From assembly GCF_009557615.1 (NCBI RefSeq), contig NZ_CP045652.1:2914001-2978000 (forward strand): a stretch of 64,000 nucleotides of DNA, read 5' to 3'. The notes under the pieces are model-generated. The model searched no databases, was not told the origin of the DNA, and saw nothing but the letters and a program-made list of their open reading frames with translations. The stretch is from Sphingobacteruim zhuxiongii. GTDB lineage: Bacteria; Bacteroidota; Bacteroidia; Sphingobacteriales; Sphingobacteriaceae. Below, piece by piece: positions 1-11,100 of the stretch. Both the position numbers and the translations under genes were made by a program. Position 1 is the stretch's first letter; every line of letters begins with the position of its first letter.

Positions 1-1277
1 TCATTTTCTTCTGTTGGTTTGCGGAGAGGCACCAACCAAGTGACAATAAAAGCAGGAATAGTAGCAATTAAAACCCAGATAAAGAACTCTTTATACCCCA
101 AATGATCACTTAAATAGCCACTGATCATGGAAGGAATCATAAATCCTAAATTCATCAATCCACTTCCAAAAGCATAATGCGCCATTTTATATTTCCCAGG
201 AGCAATGTTCTGCATCATAAAAAGGATTAACCCCACAAATCCGAAACCATATCCGAAATATTCAACAATAACAGCACTTGCAATCAAATATAAATTCGTT
301 GGCATCGCGATCGCTAGAAATGCATATGCGGCAAATGGAATGTTAAAAAACGCACATAGGACCAGCAACGTCTTCCTTGTAAGTCCATATTTAGCAACAT
401 AGTTTCCGGCTAAAATAGACCCCAATACAAAGGCTATTGCCCCAAAAACGCCATAAAGAAGTCCTATTTCTGAAGTGCTTAGACCTAAGCCTCCCTCCTC
501 GCGGGTCGCTTTAAAAAATAAAGGAATAATCTTAATGGCCTGTCCTTCTGCAAATCGATAAAATACAATAAAAGCTAAGCTGAACCAGATATATTTCTTT
601 TGAAAAAAAGAGATAATCACATCTTTTAACGTACTAAAACCTTCAGATAAGGAGCTCGTATTTGCTGCGGCCTGTCCTGAAGGAATCGCTCTCATATTAT
701 ATAGACCTAATAAAATCATAATAATCCCATAAGCAAACATAACAATCATCCAAGCGTTGACCACGCCTATACTCTTCTCTAATTCGCCCGCCAAGTAAAC
801 CAACGCGCCCCCAGAAAAAACCTTCGCTATATTATAAAATGCACCCTGCCAGCCAACAAATTTTGCTTGAAGTGTAGCACTCAATTCATTGAGATAAACA
901 CCATCGGCAGCCGTATCGTGTGTAGCACCGCTGATAGCGATGATGGCTAATATTCCGATGGAGATACTAAAGAAACTATCTAACTGTAAGGAGATTCCGA
1001 CTAAACCAAACAACAATCCGGTAAGTATCTGCGTTACGAATACAAAGAACTTCTTCGTCTTGTATAACTCTAAGAACGGACCCCAAAGAGGCTTTAACGT
1101 CCATGGCATCATAATTAGCGAAGTCCAAAATGCAATCTTTGCATCCGAAACTCCTAGATTCTTATACATTAAAGTAGCGGCAGTTGATAGGGCAACAAAG
1201 GGTAATCCCATTGCAAACCATGTCGTTGGTATCCATTTTAAGGGATGTACTTCTTTGCTGTTTTGTGTTTCTTTCAC
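1..1277 (-). CDS. MFS transporter, AmpG/PAT-like (3' end cut by window)
   Basis: Reading from a GTG at 1275-1277, 425 codons stay open to the window edge, and the last two bases begin the next codon, so the C-terminus lies just outside. The protein is strongly hydrophobic with about 12 predicted membrane segments. It opens with a segment containing WIPTTWFAMGLPFVAL, followed by a cytoplasmic motif ending MMPWTLKPLWGP, which resembles the AmpG/PAT branch of the major facilitator superfamily. That branch imports muropeptides or sugars across the inner membrane. No ATG lies close to the conserved start, so GTG is my choice, with moderate certainty. It is divergent from a ROK regulator and near PUL1, which suggests uptake of a sugar released by PUL1. 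The substrate is unknown. Confidence 0.8.
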   Translation of the reverse strand, partial: MKETQNSKEVHPLKWIPTTWFAMGLPFVALSTAATLMYKNLGVSDAKIAFWTSLIMMPWTLKPLWGPFLELYKTKKFFVFVTQILTGLLFGLVGISLQLDSFFSISIGILAIIAISGATHDTAADGVYLNELSATLQAKFVGWQGAFYNIAKVFSGGALVYLAGELEKSIGVVNAWMIVMFAYGIIMILLGLYNMRAIPSGQAAANTSSLSEGFSTLKDVIISFFQKKYIWFSLAFIVFYRFAEGQAIKIIPLFFKATREEGGLGLSTSEIGLLYGVFGAIAFVLGSILAGNYVAKYGLTRKTLLVLCAFFNIPFAAYAFLAIAMPTNLYLIASAVIVEYFGYGFGFVGLILFMMQNIAPGKYKMAHYAFGSGLMNLGFMIPSMISGYLSDHLGYKEFFIWVLIATIPAFIVTWLVPLRKPTEEN

Positions 1278-1533
1278 GTTTGTATAATTAAGGTTATTGA
1301 TATTTTTGGTATATTATGCTTTCATTTAATAAACCCGCTATTTTTTCAGCCGCCATTTATAAAATGATTTTCACAGGTAGATGTTTTGTTCTATCTAATG
1401 ATAAAAACGATCAATTATATTAAAAAAATATCAAAATCTAAAACTTGTTTTTAAAATTATTTAATAATATCAAAATTTTTACTATTATCGCAGTATAGTA
1501 GCAATTCCTATAAAAAACAGCTGGTAAATAAAG
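1278..1533. promoter_or_regulatory. Divergent intergenic region between MFS and ROK genes
   Basis: This 256-bp, very AT-rich stretch separates two divergent genes and must hold both promoters. An 11-bp direct repeat, AATATCAAAAT, occurs at 1427-1437 and 1466-1476. It could be a regulator site, but in sequence this AT-rich it may be chance. I found no exact TAnnTTTG element for either gene. Confidence 0.35.
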
Positions 1534-2763
1534 ATGACCTTAAATTTTCTAAACGACATACAATTGGGAGCAAATTCTGGCGTAGCTTACAAAAACATAC
1601 GTCTGAAGAAGCAGATACTATCCTATTTCGCTCAAAATGAAACGGCAACAATCGCTGAACTCAGCAAAGAGTTCAACGTCAGCATTCCGAAGATCAATGA
1701 GTGTATATCGGAATTAATTAATGATCAACTAGTGAAGGATTATGGAAAAACTTCCGCTTCAGTTGGTCGAAAACCAAATTCCTATGGATTAGTTGCCAAT
1801 GCGGCCTATTTTATTGGTGTTCAAGTGGGTACGGAAAACCTAAGTATCGCGATGATAAACTTGAAGAAAGATTTAGTTGCACAAAACGAAGATATTCCTT
1901 TCCGTTTAGAAAACTCGGAAGAGTCATTAAAGATGATTTGCGATTGTATTACTGATTTTATCGCGAAACAACCGGTAAATAGGGAAAACATTCAAGGAAT
2001 CGGAATCAACTTATCCGGACGAATTAACTACCGTACGGGATATTCCTATAGTTACTTCAATTTTTACGAAGACCCTTTATCTACTTATTTCGAGAAGGCA
2101 CTCGGCATTCCCGCGTATTTAGAAAATGATACGAAAGCATTGTCTTATGCGGAATTTTCAAGCGGAATATTAACAACTGAAAAAGACGCGCTGTATATTA
2201 ATATAGATAATGGTATTGGTCTAGGGATAATGATTAACGGTCAGCTATATTATGGAAAATCTGGTTTCTCCGGTGAATTCGGACATATACCAATTTTCGA
2301 TAATGAGATTATCTGTAAATGTGGAAAAAGAGGTTGCTTGGAGACAGAAGCCTCCGGTCGCGCCTTAAGAAAAAAGATAATCGACGAGATCAAAGCGGGT
2401 GCTTCGACGATTCTAACCAAGAAATTTGAGAATATAGAAGATATCCGTTTAAACGACATCATCATTGCGGCTAAGAAGGATGATAATTTAGCAATTGAAT
2501 CCATAAACTACATTGGAGACAAGTTAGGTCGTGGCATTGCATCATTAATTAACATTTTCAACCCCGAGCTTATTATTATAGGTGGTTCTCTGGCAAAATC
2601 GGGCGAATATTTAAGTTTGCCTGTCAAGAATGCGATCAATAAATACTCCCTATCAATCGTCAATCGAGATACTAAAATTACCCTATCGTCCCATGGTGAG
2701 AAGTTAGCTGCTTTTGGCGCCTGCTTACTATTGAGAGATAGGCTTCTAGAAATAACCGAATAA
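1534..2763 (+). CDS. ROK-family transcriptional regulator (NagC/XylR type)
   Basis: The 409-aa protein has an N-terminal winged helix-turn-helix (about residues 25-75, with the TIAELSKEFNVSIPKINECISEL region as recognition part). A ROK sugar-kinase-like domain follows from about residue 90. The ROK zinc signature is clear: a GHIPI stretch followed by CKCGKRGC (about residues 263-275). The ATP-site-like IGGSL motif is near residue 350. Length fits NagC/Mlc/XylR regulators, which usually repress sugar genes and release DNA on binding a sugar or sugar phosphate. It is divergent from an MFS transporter and 540 bp upstream of PUL1, so it probably controls one or both. The effector is unknown. Confidence 0.9.
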   Translation: MTLNFLNDIQLGANSGVAYKNIRLKKQILSYFAQNETATIAELSKEFNVSIPKINECISELINDQLVKDYGKTSASVGRKPNSYGLVANAAYFIGVQVGTENLSIAMINLKKDLVAQNEDIPFRLENSEESLKMICDCITDFIAKQPVNRENIQGIGINLSGRINYRTGYSYSYFNFYEDPLSTYFEKALGIPAYLENDTKALSYAEFSSGILTTEKDALYINIDNGIGLGIMINGQLYYGKSGFSGEFGHIPIFDNEIICKCGKRGCLETEASGRALRKKIIDEIKAGASTILTKKFENIEDIRLNDIIIAAKKDDNLAIESINYIGDKLGRGIASLINIFNPELIIIGGSLAKSGEYLSLPVKNAINKYSLSIVNRDTKITLSSHGEKLAAFGACLLLRDRLLEITE

Positions 2764-3303
2764 ACGATTCTACAATCCAAGAACAATTAAATTGCAGCGA
2801 TTCTATTCATCGATTGAATCGCTCAGGAAGATGCAAATAAACATCTCGATTTGATCTAAACCGTATTGCAACAAGCTTCATAAAATTCGAGTATTGTCCG
2901 AACAAGGCACGAAGAAGTCTGGAAGAAAACTTGAAAATTATGACACTCAATTAGGCAGCTAGACTTTACCATTTTTCAAGTCAACAACAGCATTAAACTC
3001 TAATGCGATTTAACGGGCAGAGTAGAACCGTTACTTGCGCTTGTAAGACTTCCATTTCTTTCCAAAATTCTCATCATTTTCGGAAATTGTAAAATATTTA
3101 TTACAAAAATCTGTTTTTTTTTACAATTTTTTGAATCCACAATCGTTTGATAGATAAACATTTAGCCAAACCCGCTTTTGTTTTCCGAGTTTTTCAGTCC
3201 ATTTTCCCCAAGTTTTTGCAAAATAATTCCTTCGAAGCTCCGTTTTGTATGCATACGTATCATTCCCGTTACAATTCATTTTGGAACTTTTTGAACTTAA
3301 CTT
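2764..3303. other. 540-bp intergenic region upstream of PUL1
   Basis: No convincing gene is visible. A hairpin with an 8-bp perfect stem (AGCGATTC 2796-2803 with GAATCGCT 2816-2823) lies just after the ROK gene but has no T-run, so it is at best a weak terminator. Nearer PUL1 is the inverted pair TTGTAA/TTACAA described separately. The middle of the region holds nothing I recognise. Confidence 0.4.
3084..3129. promoter_or_regulatory. Inverted TTGTAA/TTACAA elements upstream of susC1
   Basis: TTGTAA (3087-3092) and TTACAA (3101-3106) form a 6-bp inverted repeat with an 8-bp spacer. A third element, TTACAATTT (3121-3129), is the perfect 9-bp complement of AAATTGTAA (3084-3092). They lie about 175-220 bp before the susC1 start. 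They could be operators for the nearby ROK regulator, or a chance result of high AT content. Confidence 0.3.
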
Positions 3304-6300
3304 ATGCAAAAAACATTAACCCACCTAATGATATGGCTTTTAGCCATACAAATGGGCTATGCCCAGCAAAAAACACTAACCGGAAAGGTCATTGATCAAC
3401 AATCAAAGACACCAATTTCTGGAGCTACAGTTCGAATTCTCCCCGGAAAAACCGCAGGAAAGACAGATAGTAGCGGTGTGTTTTCTATTCAAATGCCCGC
3501 TGACGCAAAGCGACTCAGCGTGAGCGTGGTTGGATTTAATCAGCTCAGCCGTCCCCTTTCAGTAACCGACAACGATTTGACATTGGAACTTGTTGCACAG
3601 ACGGAGCGAATTGAAGACGTCGTAGTGACCGCTATGGGTATCGAACGGAAAGCAAAGAGTCTATCCTATTCGACTCAAGTTGTCAAAGGCGACGAGCTTA
3701 CAAAAGTTAAAGATGCCAATCCGATGAACAACCTGACTGGTAAAGTATCGGGTATGCAGATTAATCGAAGCTCGTCGGGTATTGGCGGATCGGTTAACAT
3801 TGTACTCCGCGGTTTTAAATCAAACCGAAATAACCAGCCGCTATATGTTATTGATGGACTTCCAATTACCAATACAGGAGGATCAGGATCCGAAGGCGCT
3901 TTCGGTGGAGGAACTGACCGTGGTGACGTCTTAAGTTCATTGAACGCCGATGACATCGCTAGTATCAACGTGTTGAAAGGAGCTTCCGCTTCTGCACTTT
4001 ATGGTAGCCAAGGTGCAAACGGAGCGATTATGATCACGACTAAAAAGGGAGCCGAAGGAAACCTAAAGATCGACGTATCCTCGAGCATCACGGCAGATCA
4101 AGCGTTTTACCTTCCGAAGCTACAATATCGCTATGGGCAAACAACCGATGGCAGTGAGGAAAGCTGGGGTGAAAAAGGTTCTTTCAAAGATCCGGTAAAC
4201 GACTTTTACAATACGGGTACGACACTGATCAATACCGTATCGCTAAGTGGCGGAACAAACAAAATGCAGAACTATTTTTCATACGGTAACACCACAAATA
4301 GCGGAATCATTCCAACAAATAAATTCAATCAGCATTCCCTAACTTTTCGTAACTCAACGAATTTCTTCGATGAGAAGCTTCATTTCGACGGAAGTTTGAT
4401 GTATTCAAAACAAGATATACATAATAGACCAACATCAGGACTTTACTTTAGCCCAATCGCGGGTATGTATTTATTTCCACGCGGATTAGATTTTGACAAA
4501 TACAAAACGTACGAGTATCGCTCACCAACAAGAAACTTATACCTACAAGATTGGTGGAATGTAAATGCTGACGCGGGACTTTCAGGTACGCACCACTCGC
4601 AAAACCCTTATTGGGTTTTACACAGGAATCCAACAAATCAAGACCGTGATAATATTATTGGGCAAGCGCAATTACGATATACGATCACCGGTTGGTTATC
4701 GGCAAGTGCTCGCGGTACAATAAATAAACGTTGGGATGCCTTCGAAAGACAAGTTTATGCCGGAACCCAAGGTGTTTTGTCCGGAGAAACCATCGAAGGA
4801 AAGCTAGCCGATAATGGTAGAATGATACGTGATGAGTCTGAAAATACAGCCATTTATGCCGATTTCCTATTAATTGGTAACAAGACATTCGCGGAAGATT
4901 GGGATTTGAATTTCACTGCGGGTACATCGATCAACGATGCTCGCTCTTCAGGATGGAGTATCGATCAAAAGAAGCTAGCAGTTGCTAATAAATTTATCTT
5001 AAGCAATATTTATCGCGACGCACCGATGAATAGCTTTAATGAGACGATAAGTCGCAGACAACTACAATCAGTTTTCGCATCGACCAACTTAGGGTATAAA
5101 GACAAGTTGTTTTTAGATTTAACAGCGCGAAATGACTGGTCTTCTACTTTAGCAAATACACCACAAGAGAAAAAAGGTTACTTCTACTATTCAGTTGGTC
5201 TATCAGCAATTATTTCTGACTTGATTAAACTTCCTGACTTTATCTCTTATAGTAAATTACGCCTGACGATGGCAGAGGTTGGTAATGACGTTGGTGTCTA
5301 CAGTACAATTCCTGTGAACACACTAAATACGGGCGTACTGACTTCTAATGTTTCAGGGCCATACCAAGGCTTACCTTTACGTCCAGAGATTTCAAAAAGT
5401 TATGAAATCGGCTATGAAGGTCGCTTTTGGGATAATCGTGTAAACTTAGACGTTGCCTTGTATAAAACCAATACGACAGATCAATACTTTGCATACCAAG
5501 GTCCTGTGGGGCAGATTTACACGACCGTCTTTTTAAATGCTGGTAATATTCAGAACAAAGGGATTGAAGTTGCTTTGGGTGTTGATGCAATCAAAGGCGA
5601 AAAATTTAACTGGAATACCAATCTAAATTTCACTGCCAATCGCAATAAGATTTTAGAACTTGCTCCTAATTTGGGAGAGCGCTACAGCATTGGTGGCAAC
5701 TTCAACGTACTACGTCTGAATGGTTCATTCGGAGATTTCTGGGCAAGAACATTCTTACGTGATGATAATGGTGTCATGGTTGTCGATGATAATGGTCGTC
5801 CACAGGTTGGTCCCGAAGGATATATCGGTAACAACAACCCTAAATCTATTGTAGGTTGGAATAATAGCTTTAGCTATGGTGATTTTGGACTAAGCTTTTC
5901 GGTTGATGCTCGCTTTGGCGGACAAGTTATCAGTGTCACGGATGGTTACTTAAATTCGTTTGGCGTCAGTGAGGAAAGTGCACTAGCACGTGATCGCGGT
6001 GGGGTGGATATACCTGCTGTGAAAACAGACGGAACGCCATGGCAAGGACTACTTCCAGCACAAGCCTATTATACGGCCGTTGGAAATCGTGATGGCATCA
6101 TTGAAGGGCAAGTGTACGGGGCGACAAATATCCGTATGCGTGAAATTTCATTAAGCTATAAACTTCCCATTCAATCGAAAGCTGTTAAAGCTGCATCTGT
6201 ATCCTTAACTGGAAGAAACCTTTTCTTCTTTATGAACGATGCGCCATACGATCCGGAGTTAAACACAACAACTGGTGCTGGAGGTCAAGGATATGATGCC

Positions 6301-6354
6301 TTCGCGCTCCCAGCAACGCGTAGTTATGGTTTAAATTTAAAATTCACCTTTTAA
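3304..6354 (+). CDS. SusC/RagA-family TonB-dependent outer-membrane transporter (PUL1)
   Basis: At 1016 aa it has the length of a SusC-type porin. A signal peptide (residues 1-20, ending near YAQQ) is followed by a carboxypeptidase-regulatory-like domain (about 24-95: LTGKVIDQQSKTPISGATV). The plug then starts at a TonB-box-like DVVVTAMGIERK, and a 22-strand-type barrel ends in an aromatic residue (KFTF). The box differs from the DEVVVVGYG form of the other SusC proteins in this window, so this one belongs to another subfamily. It should import a glycan or peptide ligand captured by the adjacent SusD lipoprotein, powered by TonB. The susD gene follows after 18 bp. No enzyme is encoded in this locus, so the substrate cannot be inferred. 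Confidence 0.95.
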   Translation: MQKTLTHLMIWLLAIQMGYAQQKTLTGKVIDQQSKTPISGATVRILPGKTAGKTDSSGVFSIQMPADAKRLSVSVVGFNQLSRPLSVTDNDLTLELVAQTERIEDVVVTAMGIERKAKSLSYSTQVVKGDELTKVKDANPMNNLTGKVSGMQINRSSSGIGGSVNIVLRGFKSNRNNQPLYVIDGLPITNTGGSGSEGAFGGGTDRGDVLSSLNADDIASINVLKGASASALYGSQGANGAIMITTKKGAEGNLKIDVSSSITADQAFYLPKLQYRYGQTTDGSEESWGEKGSFKDPVNDFYNTGTTLINTVSLSGGTNKMQNYFSYGNTTNSGIIPTNKFNQHSLTFRNSTNFFDEKLHFDGSLMYSKQDIHNRPTSGLYFSPIAGMYLFPRGLDFDKYKTYEYRSPTRNLYLQDWWNVNADAGLSGTHHSQNPYWVLHRNPTNQDRDNIIGQAQLRYTITGWLSASARGTINKRWDAFERQVYAGTQGVLSGETIEGKLADNGRMIRDESENTAIYADFLLIGNKTFAEDWDLNFTAGTSINDARSSGWSIDQKKLAVANKFILSNIYRDAPMNSFNETISRRQLQSVFASTNLGYKDKLFLDLTARNDWSSTLANTPQEKKGYFYYSVGLSAIISDLIKLPDFISYSKLRLTMAEVGNDVGVYSTIPVNTLNTGVLTSNVSGPYQGLPLRPEISKSYEIGYEGRFWDNRVNLDVALYKTNTTDQYFAYQGPVGQIYTTVFLNAGNIQNKGIEVALGVDAIKGEKFNWNTNLNFTANRNKILELAPNLGERYSIGGNFNVLRLNGSFGDFWARTFLRDDNGVMVVDDNGRPQVGPEGYIGNNNPKSIVGWNNSFSYGDFGLSFSVDARFGGQVISVTDGYLNSFGVSEESALARDRGGVDIPAVKTDGTPWQGLLPAQAYYTAVGNRDGIIEGQVYGATNIRMREISLSYKLPIQSKAVKAASVSLTGRNLFFFMNDAPYDPELNTTTGAGGQGYDAFALPATRSYGLNLKFTF

Positions 6355-6372
6355 TTTTCTTAAGCAAGCAAC

Positions 6373-7986
6373 ATGAAAAAACATATTCATAAAACAATAG
6401 GCGCTCTACTACTTGCGGGCACTGTTTTCAGCAGCAGTTGTACGAAAGATTTTGTAGAATTAAATACAAATCCGGCCGGCGTAACGGATGAAGAAGCAAT
6501 GGGAGATTTTGCGCTCGTCGCTTCCTTCCTAGCGCAAGCACAACGAGCCATCATACCTGAGAATGTTGGTGAATACCAGGTGGCGGTAAATCTGTCTAGT
6601 GACGCCTATGGAGGTTACTTGGCGGCACAGAATCCGTTTGTCGGTAATGCCAATAACCTGACTTATGCACTGGTTCCGGGTTGGTATTCTTCCCTTTGGG
6701 TGGATCGATATATTCGAGGCATGAATCCAGTCTATCGAGCTGAGATCTTGACAAGAACAGATCAAGAACTTCAAGATATTTTTGCGTTTTCGAAAATCCT
6801 TAAAGTTTCCGCAATGCATAGAACCGCTGATAAAGTGGGACCTATTATCTATTCAAAATACAATACTCCTGATGCTTCCGATCAAATTGGTTATGATACA
6901 CAAGAGGATGCATATAAACAGTTTTTTAAAGATCTCGATTCGGCAACTACGATTCTGAGCTCTTTAAAGGGTAAGCCCGTATCAGCAGCGATGCTGAAAT
7001 CAGATTTAGCCTATACGACAGACAATTACAATCATTGGTTAAAATTTGCTAACACACTACGTCTACGTCTAGCATTGCGTATTGCTTACAAAGATGCAGC
7101 TTTAGCAAAAACAGAGGGTGAAAAAGCATTGAATCCAAGTAGTGGTGGATTGATGGAAACCAATGCGGACAATTGTTTTATTGCCCTAAGCACTGATCAT
7201 CCGCTGAATATCATTGCGACCACTTGGTCGGATACCCGGATGAGTGCGGAGATGGAGAGTTTCTTATTAGGCTATGAAGATCCCCGTCTTGCGAAATTAT
7301 TCGCTCCTGCGACAGATGCCGCTGTGAAAGGTAAATTCAAAGGAATTCGTGCAGGTATTGATATCGACGCAAAGAGCCGGTATGACAACTACTCAAAGCC
7401 CCTACCCATGCAGAATAAAATGCAGTTGATGATTGCTGCAGAGGCATGGTTCTTAAAAGCAGAGGCCGCACTTCGAGGTTGGTCGAATGCAGGCAATGCA
7501 AAGGCTAATTATGAAAGTGGTATTGAAAGCTCATTTGGTATGTTTGGCTTACAAGCGGGAAGTTATAAAACGAATGCTACGAAAAAAGCAATCCCATACC
7601 TTGATCCAAAATCTACCAAAGCAGGTGCAAATGATGTTTTAGCTAATTCTCCATACTTGAGTACGGTGACTATCGCATGGAATGAAGCAGATAGCAAAGA
7701 CAGAAAATTGGAACGCATCATCACCCAAAAATGGATTGCTATGTTTCCTGATGGAGACGAAGCTTGGGCAGAATATCGCAGATCTGGGTATCCGATTTTA
7801 TTCCCTGTAGTCGTAAACTATAGCGGAGGAACCATCCCTACCAATCCTGGAATTCGCAGAATGCCTTATCCTGAACGTGAATACAACAGCAATAGCCAAG
7901 CGGTTAATGAAGCTGTAAAGATGTTAGGTGGTCCGGATAACGGCGGAACACGTTTATGGTGGGATGTAGAGAATAAAAAACTCTAG
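6373..7986 (+). CDS. SusD/RagB-like lipoprotein (SusD-like_2 group, PUL1)
   Basis: The 537-aa protein carries a lipoprotein signal peptide with the cleavage cysteine in the FSSSC segment near residue 23. After it comes the NTNPAGVTDEEA region seen in the subgroup often called SusD/RagB nutrient-binding outer-membrane lipoprotein. Alpha-helical TPR-like sequence runs through the middle. Near the C-terminus, ITQKWIAMFPDGDEAWAEYRRSGYP is typical of this subgroup. It should sit on top of the SusC barrel at the cell surface and bind ligand. It is transcribed with susC1 and is closed by the terminator at 8096-8131. Confidence 0.93.
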   Translation: MKKHIHKTIGALLLAGTVFSSSCTKDFVELNTNPAGVTDEEAMGDFALVASFLAQAQRAIIPENVGEYQVAVNLSSDAYGGYLAAQNPFVGNANNLTYALVPGWYSSLWVDRYIRGMNPVYRAEILTRTDQELQDIFAFSKILKVSAMHRTADKVGPIIYSKYNTPDASDQIGYDTQEDAYKQFFKDLDSATTILSSLKGKPVSAAMLKSDLAYTTDNYNHWLKFANTLRLRLALRIAYKDAALAKTEGEKALNPSSGGLMETNADNCFIALSTDHPLNIIATTWSDTRMSAEMESFLLGYEDPRLAKLFAPATDAAVKGKFKGIRAGIDIDAKSRYDNYSKPLPMQNKMQLMIAAEAWFLKAEAALRGWSNAGNAKANYESGIESSFGMFGLQAGSYKTNATKKAIPYLDPKSTKAGANDVLANSPYLSTVTIAWNEADSKDRKLERIITQKWIAMFPDGDEAWAEYRRSGYPILFPVVVNYSGGTIPTNPGIRRMPYPEREYNSNSQAVNEAVKMLGGPDNGGTRLWWDVENKKL

Positions 7987-8095
7987 TTAAACAAGGAAAT
8001 GTTAGGTCTTCGATTTGTCTGATTTAAAGTATAAGATTGAAGAACATAAACAGCTAGGAAAGTTAGATTTCACTAACAGCTGTGCGAACGACAAG

Positions 8096-8131
8096 AAGAA
8101 TGCCTCTGGATCACAGAGGCATTCTTTTTTT
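8096..8131 (+). terminator. Intrinsic terminator after PUL1
   Basis: A perfect 13-bp stem (8096-8108 with 8114-8126, core AATGCCTCTG) and a 5-nt loop are followed by seven T residues (8125-8131). It lies 110 bp after the susD1 stop. The T-run is only on the plus side, so it serves PUL1 rather than the convergent regulator gene. Confidence 0.9.
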
Positions 8132-8192
8132 GTTTATATAATCTATATTAAGCATGCTAATAACATGAAAGAAGCAGATTTCGAACAATAGT

Positions 8193-11100
8193 TTAAAACT
8201 TGCTAACACTAATTATCTTCACTTTCTCTTCAACATCTAAGTTTATGAATTGAGTCGGTGTAACGCCATAGAAGGCTTTAAAAGTTTTACTAAACCATTT
8301 AGGATCAGAGAATCCAACCGCATATGCAACTTCACTAATAGTAAGTTGCCCACTACCTAATAGCTTAGCGGCAGTCCGCAAACGAATTGCATTGATTAGC
8401 TCAATAATACTTAAGCCCGTTAATTGTTTCACCTTCCGATATAATACAGGTCGACTCATTCCAAAGTGTGTGGTCAGCTGCATAACATTAAGTTCCTCTT
8501 CAGCGAGATGTTCCTCAATAAACTGGACGAGCTGAGCAAGAAAGCTCATCTCCTCATGTTCTTGTTTGTTATCTGTTGGACTATCCTTCAGCAAGTATTC
8601 GCGAATGAAATGTTTTCGGAAACTGTGTTGTGTATAAAGTATATTCTGAATCTTTAGGGCTAAGATCTCGATATTAACGGGTTTCGTTAAATAATCATCT
8701 GAACCTGCATACATCCCGGATTTAATGTCCTCTGTTGAGGAAAGTGCCGTTAGTAGAATAACAGGTATATGCGAAGTTGCCGCATTTGCTTTCATCATTT
8801 TGGCTAAACTGACGCCGTCAATTTTGGGCATCATCACATCGGAAATCACGATATCAGGTAATTGCTCTGAGGTTAATTCCCAAGCTTCCTCGCCATCACG
8901 CGCAAGAATCACTTGATAGTTCTTTTGAAGTTGTTGATACAAAAACTGTAGAATCTCTTCATTATCATCCACCAATAAGACCAATTTCCTTTCCTTAGCA
9001 TCTACTTGAGAAGGCATATTTTTTTCTGCTCCTTCGACAGGTGTATTGAACAGTAGAGGTATTGCACTCGATGTTTCGAAATTGCTTGACTTCTCATCAA
9101 CCTTCTCCTGCGTGATTTCTTCCAAACGGAAATGATCATTGCCTATTGGTATTCGAATAATGAAAGTGGTAAATGATGGTTTCCCCTCTTTTTCATTTTG
9201 GCTTTTAACAAAGATATCTCCATGATGAAGCTCCATAATATCTTTTGCGAGAGAGAGTCCAATACCACTACTATATTTTTTACTCGATAAATTCTGGTCA
9301 CCTTGATAAAAGAGTTCAAAAACAGTCTCCAATTCTTGTGCTGGAATACCGGGGCCATAGTCTGTAATACAGAGCTGTAGAAAGCCCTTATTATATTTTT
9401 GCGTTGCCTCGTGCTTCCTGATCTCGACTTTTATTTCCGCTTGCTCGGGACTAAATCTCAAAGCATTTGAAATAACATTGAAACATACTTTTTCGAATTG
9501 TATAGGATCAACCCAAACCGAAGGAAGGTGCTCGTCTCGTTCGATTTTTATGGCAATATGCTTATTTAGAAAGTCGGTTTTAAAGGATTCGAGTACATCG
9601 GTTATCGCAGCATACAGGTCGTTTGACGATACTTGTAGTTTTAATAAACCCAATTCATTTTTTCGAACATCAAGCAACTCATTAACCAACTGTAGTAACC
9701 GCTGCGCATTTTTCTTCATCAGCTGCAGGGTCTGTTTATGAGTTTCCTGCTCTGTATTATTGGTCAACAATTGCTGCAGTGGACTTAAAATTAACATCAA
9801 TGGCGTCCGAAGTTCATGCGAGACTTTGGTAAAGAAGTTGGCCTTCATCTCGGCGACTTTTCGTTCATGACTAGTCGCTAGATTCATGAGTTCCAATTGA
9901 TATTTCAATTCGCTCTTTGATTTGATAAAGCTTATAATCATATAAAATACAGCGATTCCAAATAACACGTAAATGGTTATCGCCCACCAAGTAAGCCAAA
10001 AGGGTGGTAAAATCGTTAACTCTAGTCTATTGACCTCTTCTGACCATATCGCATCATTACTAGCTCCTTTAATTAACAGCGTATATTTACCGGGTGAAAG
10101 GTTCGTATAGGTCGCTGTCGGAATAGATACATAATTCCACTCCTCTTCTAAACCTTCGAGTTTATAAGCATACTTATTCTTCTCGGGAGTGACATAATTT
10201 AAAGTCGCGAAATAAATGCTGAAAGTGTTTTTATTGTAAGGTAATTGCAAGTTCGGATTTACAACGAGTTGATGAGTCAAAATCCCTCCAGGCATGGGTT
10301 CAACCGGTTGGTTATGGATACGAAGATCTGTAAAAACGACCTTCGGTTGATAGGAACTGCTAGCAATTTGATTTGGCTGAAAGGAAGTAATACCATGGGT
10401 TCCACCGAATAGCATCTCCCCTTCTTGACTCTTATAGGCAGCACCTATTGAAAATTCATTGCCCAATAAACCATCTTTTGTATTGAAGGAAGTAAACACT
10501 TTTCGTTCAGGGCTAAAGGAACAAATACCATTATTCGTACTGATCCATAGCTTATTTGCATCCTCGAGGATCCCAACAATATTATTTCCCGGCAATCCAT
10601 CTTTCTGGGTATATCGTTTAAACGTCTTTGTTTTGTAATCAAATTCATTCAACCCTTCTTTCGATGTTCCAATCCATAAACGACGTTTACTATCTTCGAA
10701 AATGCTCAGAATGATGGATCCGCTGATGGAATTTAGATCATCTGTCTTAGGGAAGAAGACATCGAAATGTTCATTCCCCGCCCATCTTACATTTAATCCA
10801 TTCTCCGTACCCACCCAAATATTTTGTCGGGAGTCTATAAATACCTTGCGTACCATATCAGAAGACAAGGCATATGGAGCCTTCTTCCCAGGTATATATT
10901 GTTCAAAGTATCCCTTTGTACCCGCTTTCTTTAGATTTAACCCTCCGCCATAAGTACCAATCCAAAGATTGCCCCCTTTATCTTCATTAATGCTATAGAC
11001 ATTATTGCTAGATAAAGAACTTGGATCGCTTGGATCATTTTTGATATGATCGAAGCCTTGTCCATCTGATCTCAGCAGGTTAATTCCTCCAGTATAGGTT

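Noticed and set aside
205..402. Plus-strand open frame inside the MFS gene
   Set aside because: It lies opposite the conserved transporter reading frame and has no family pattern or start signal.
2796..2823. Terminator after the ROK gene
   Set aside because: An 8-bp stem with a 12-nt loop and no T-run is too weak.
2824..3080. Possible decayed gene upstream of PUL1
   Set aside because: No frame shows recognisable protein sequence on either strand.
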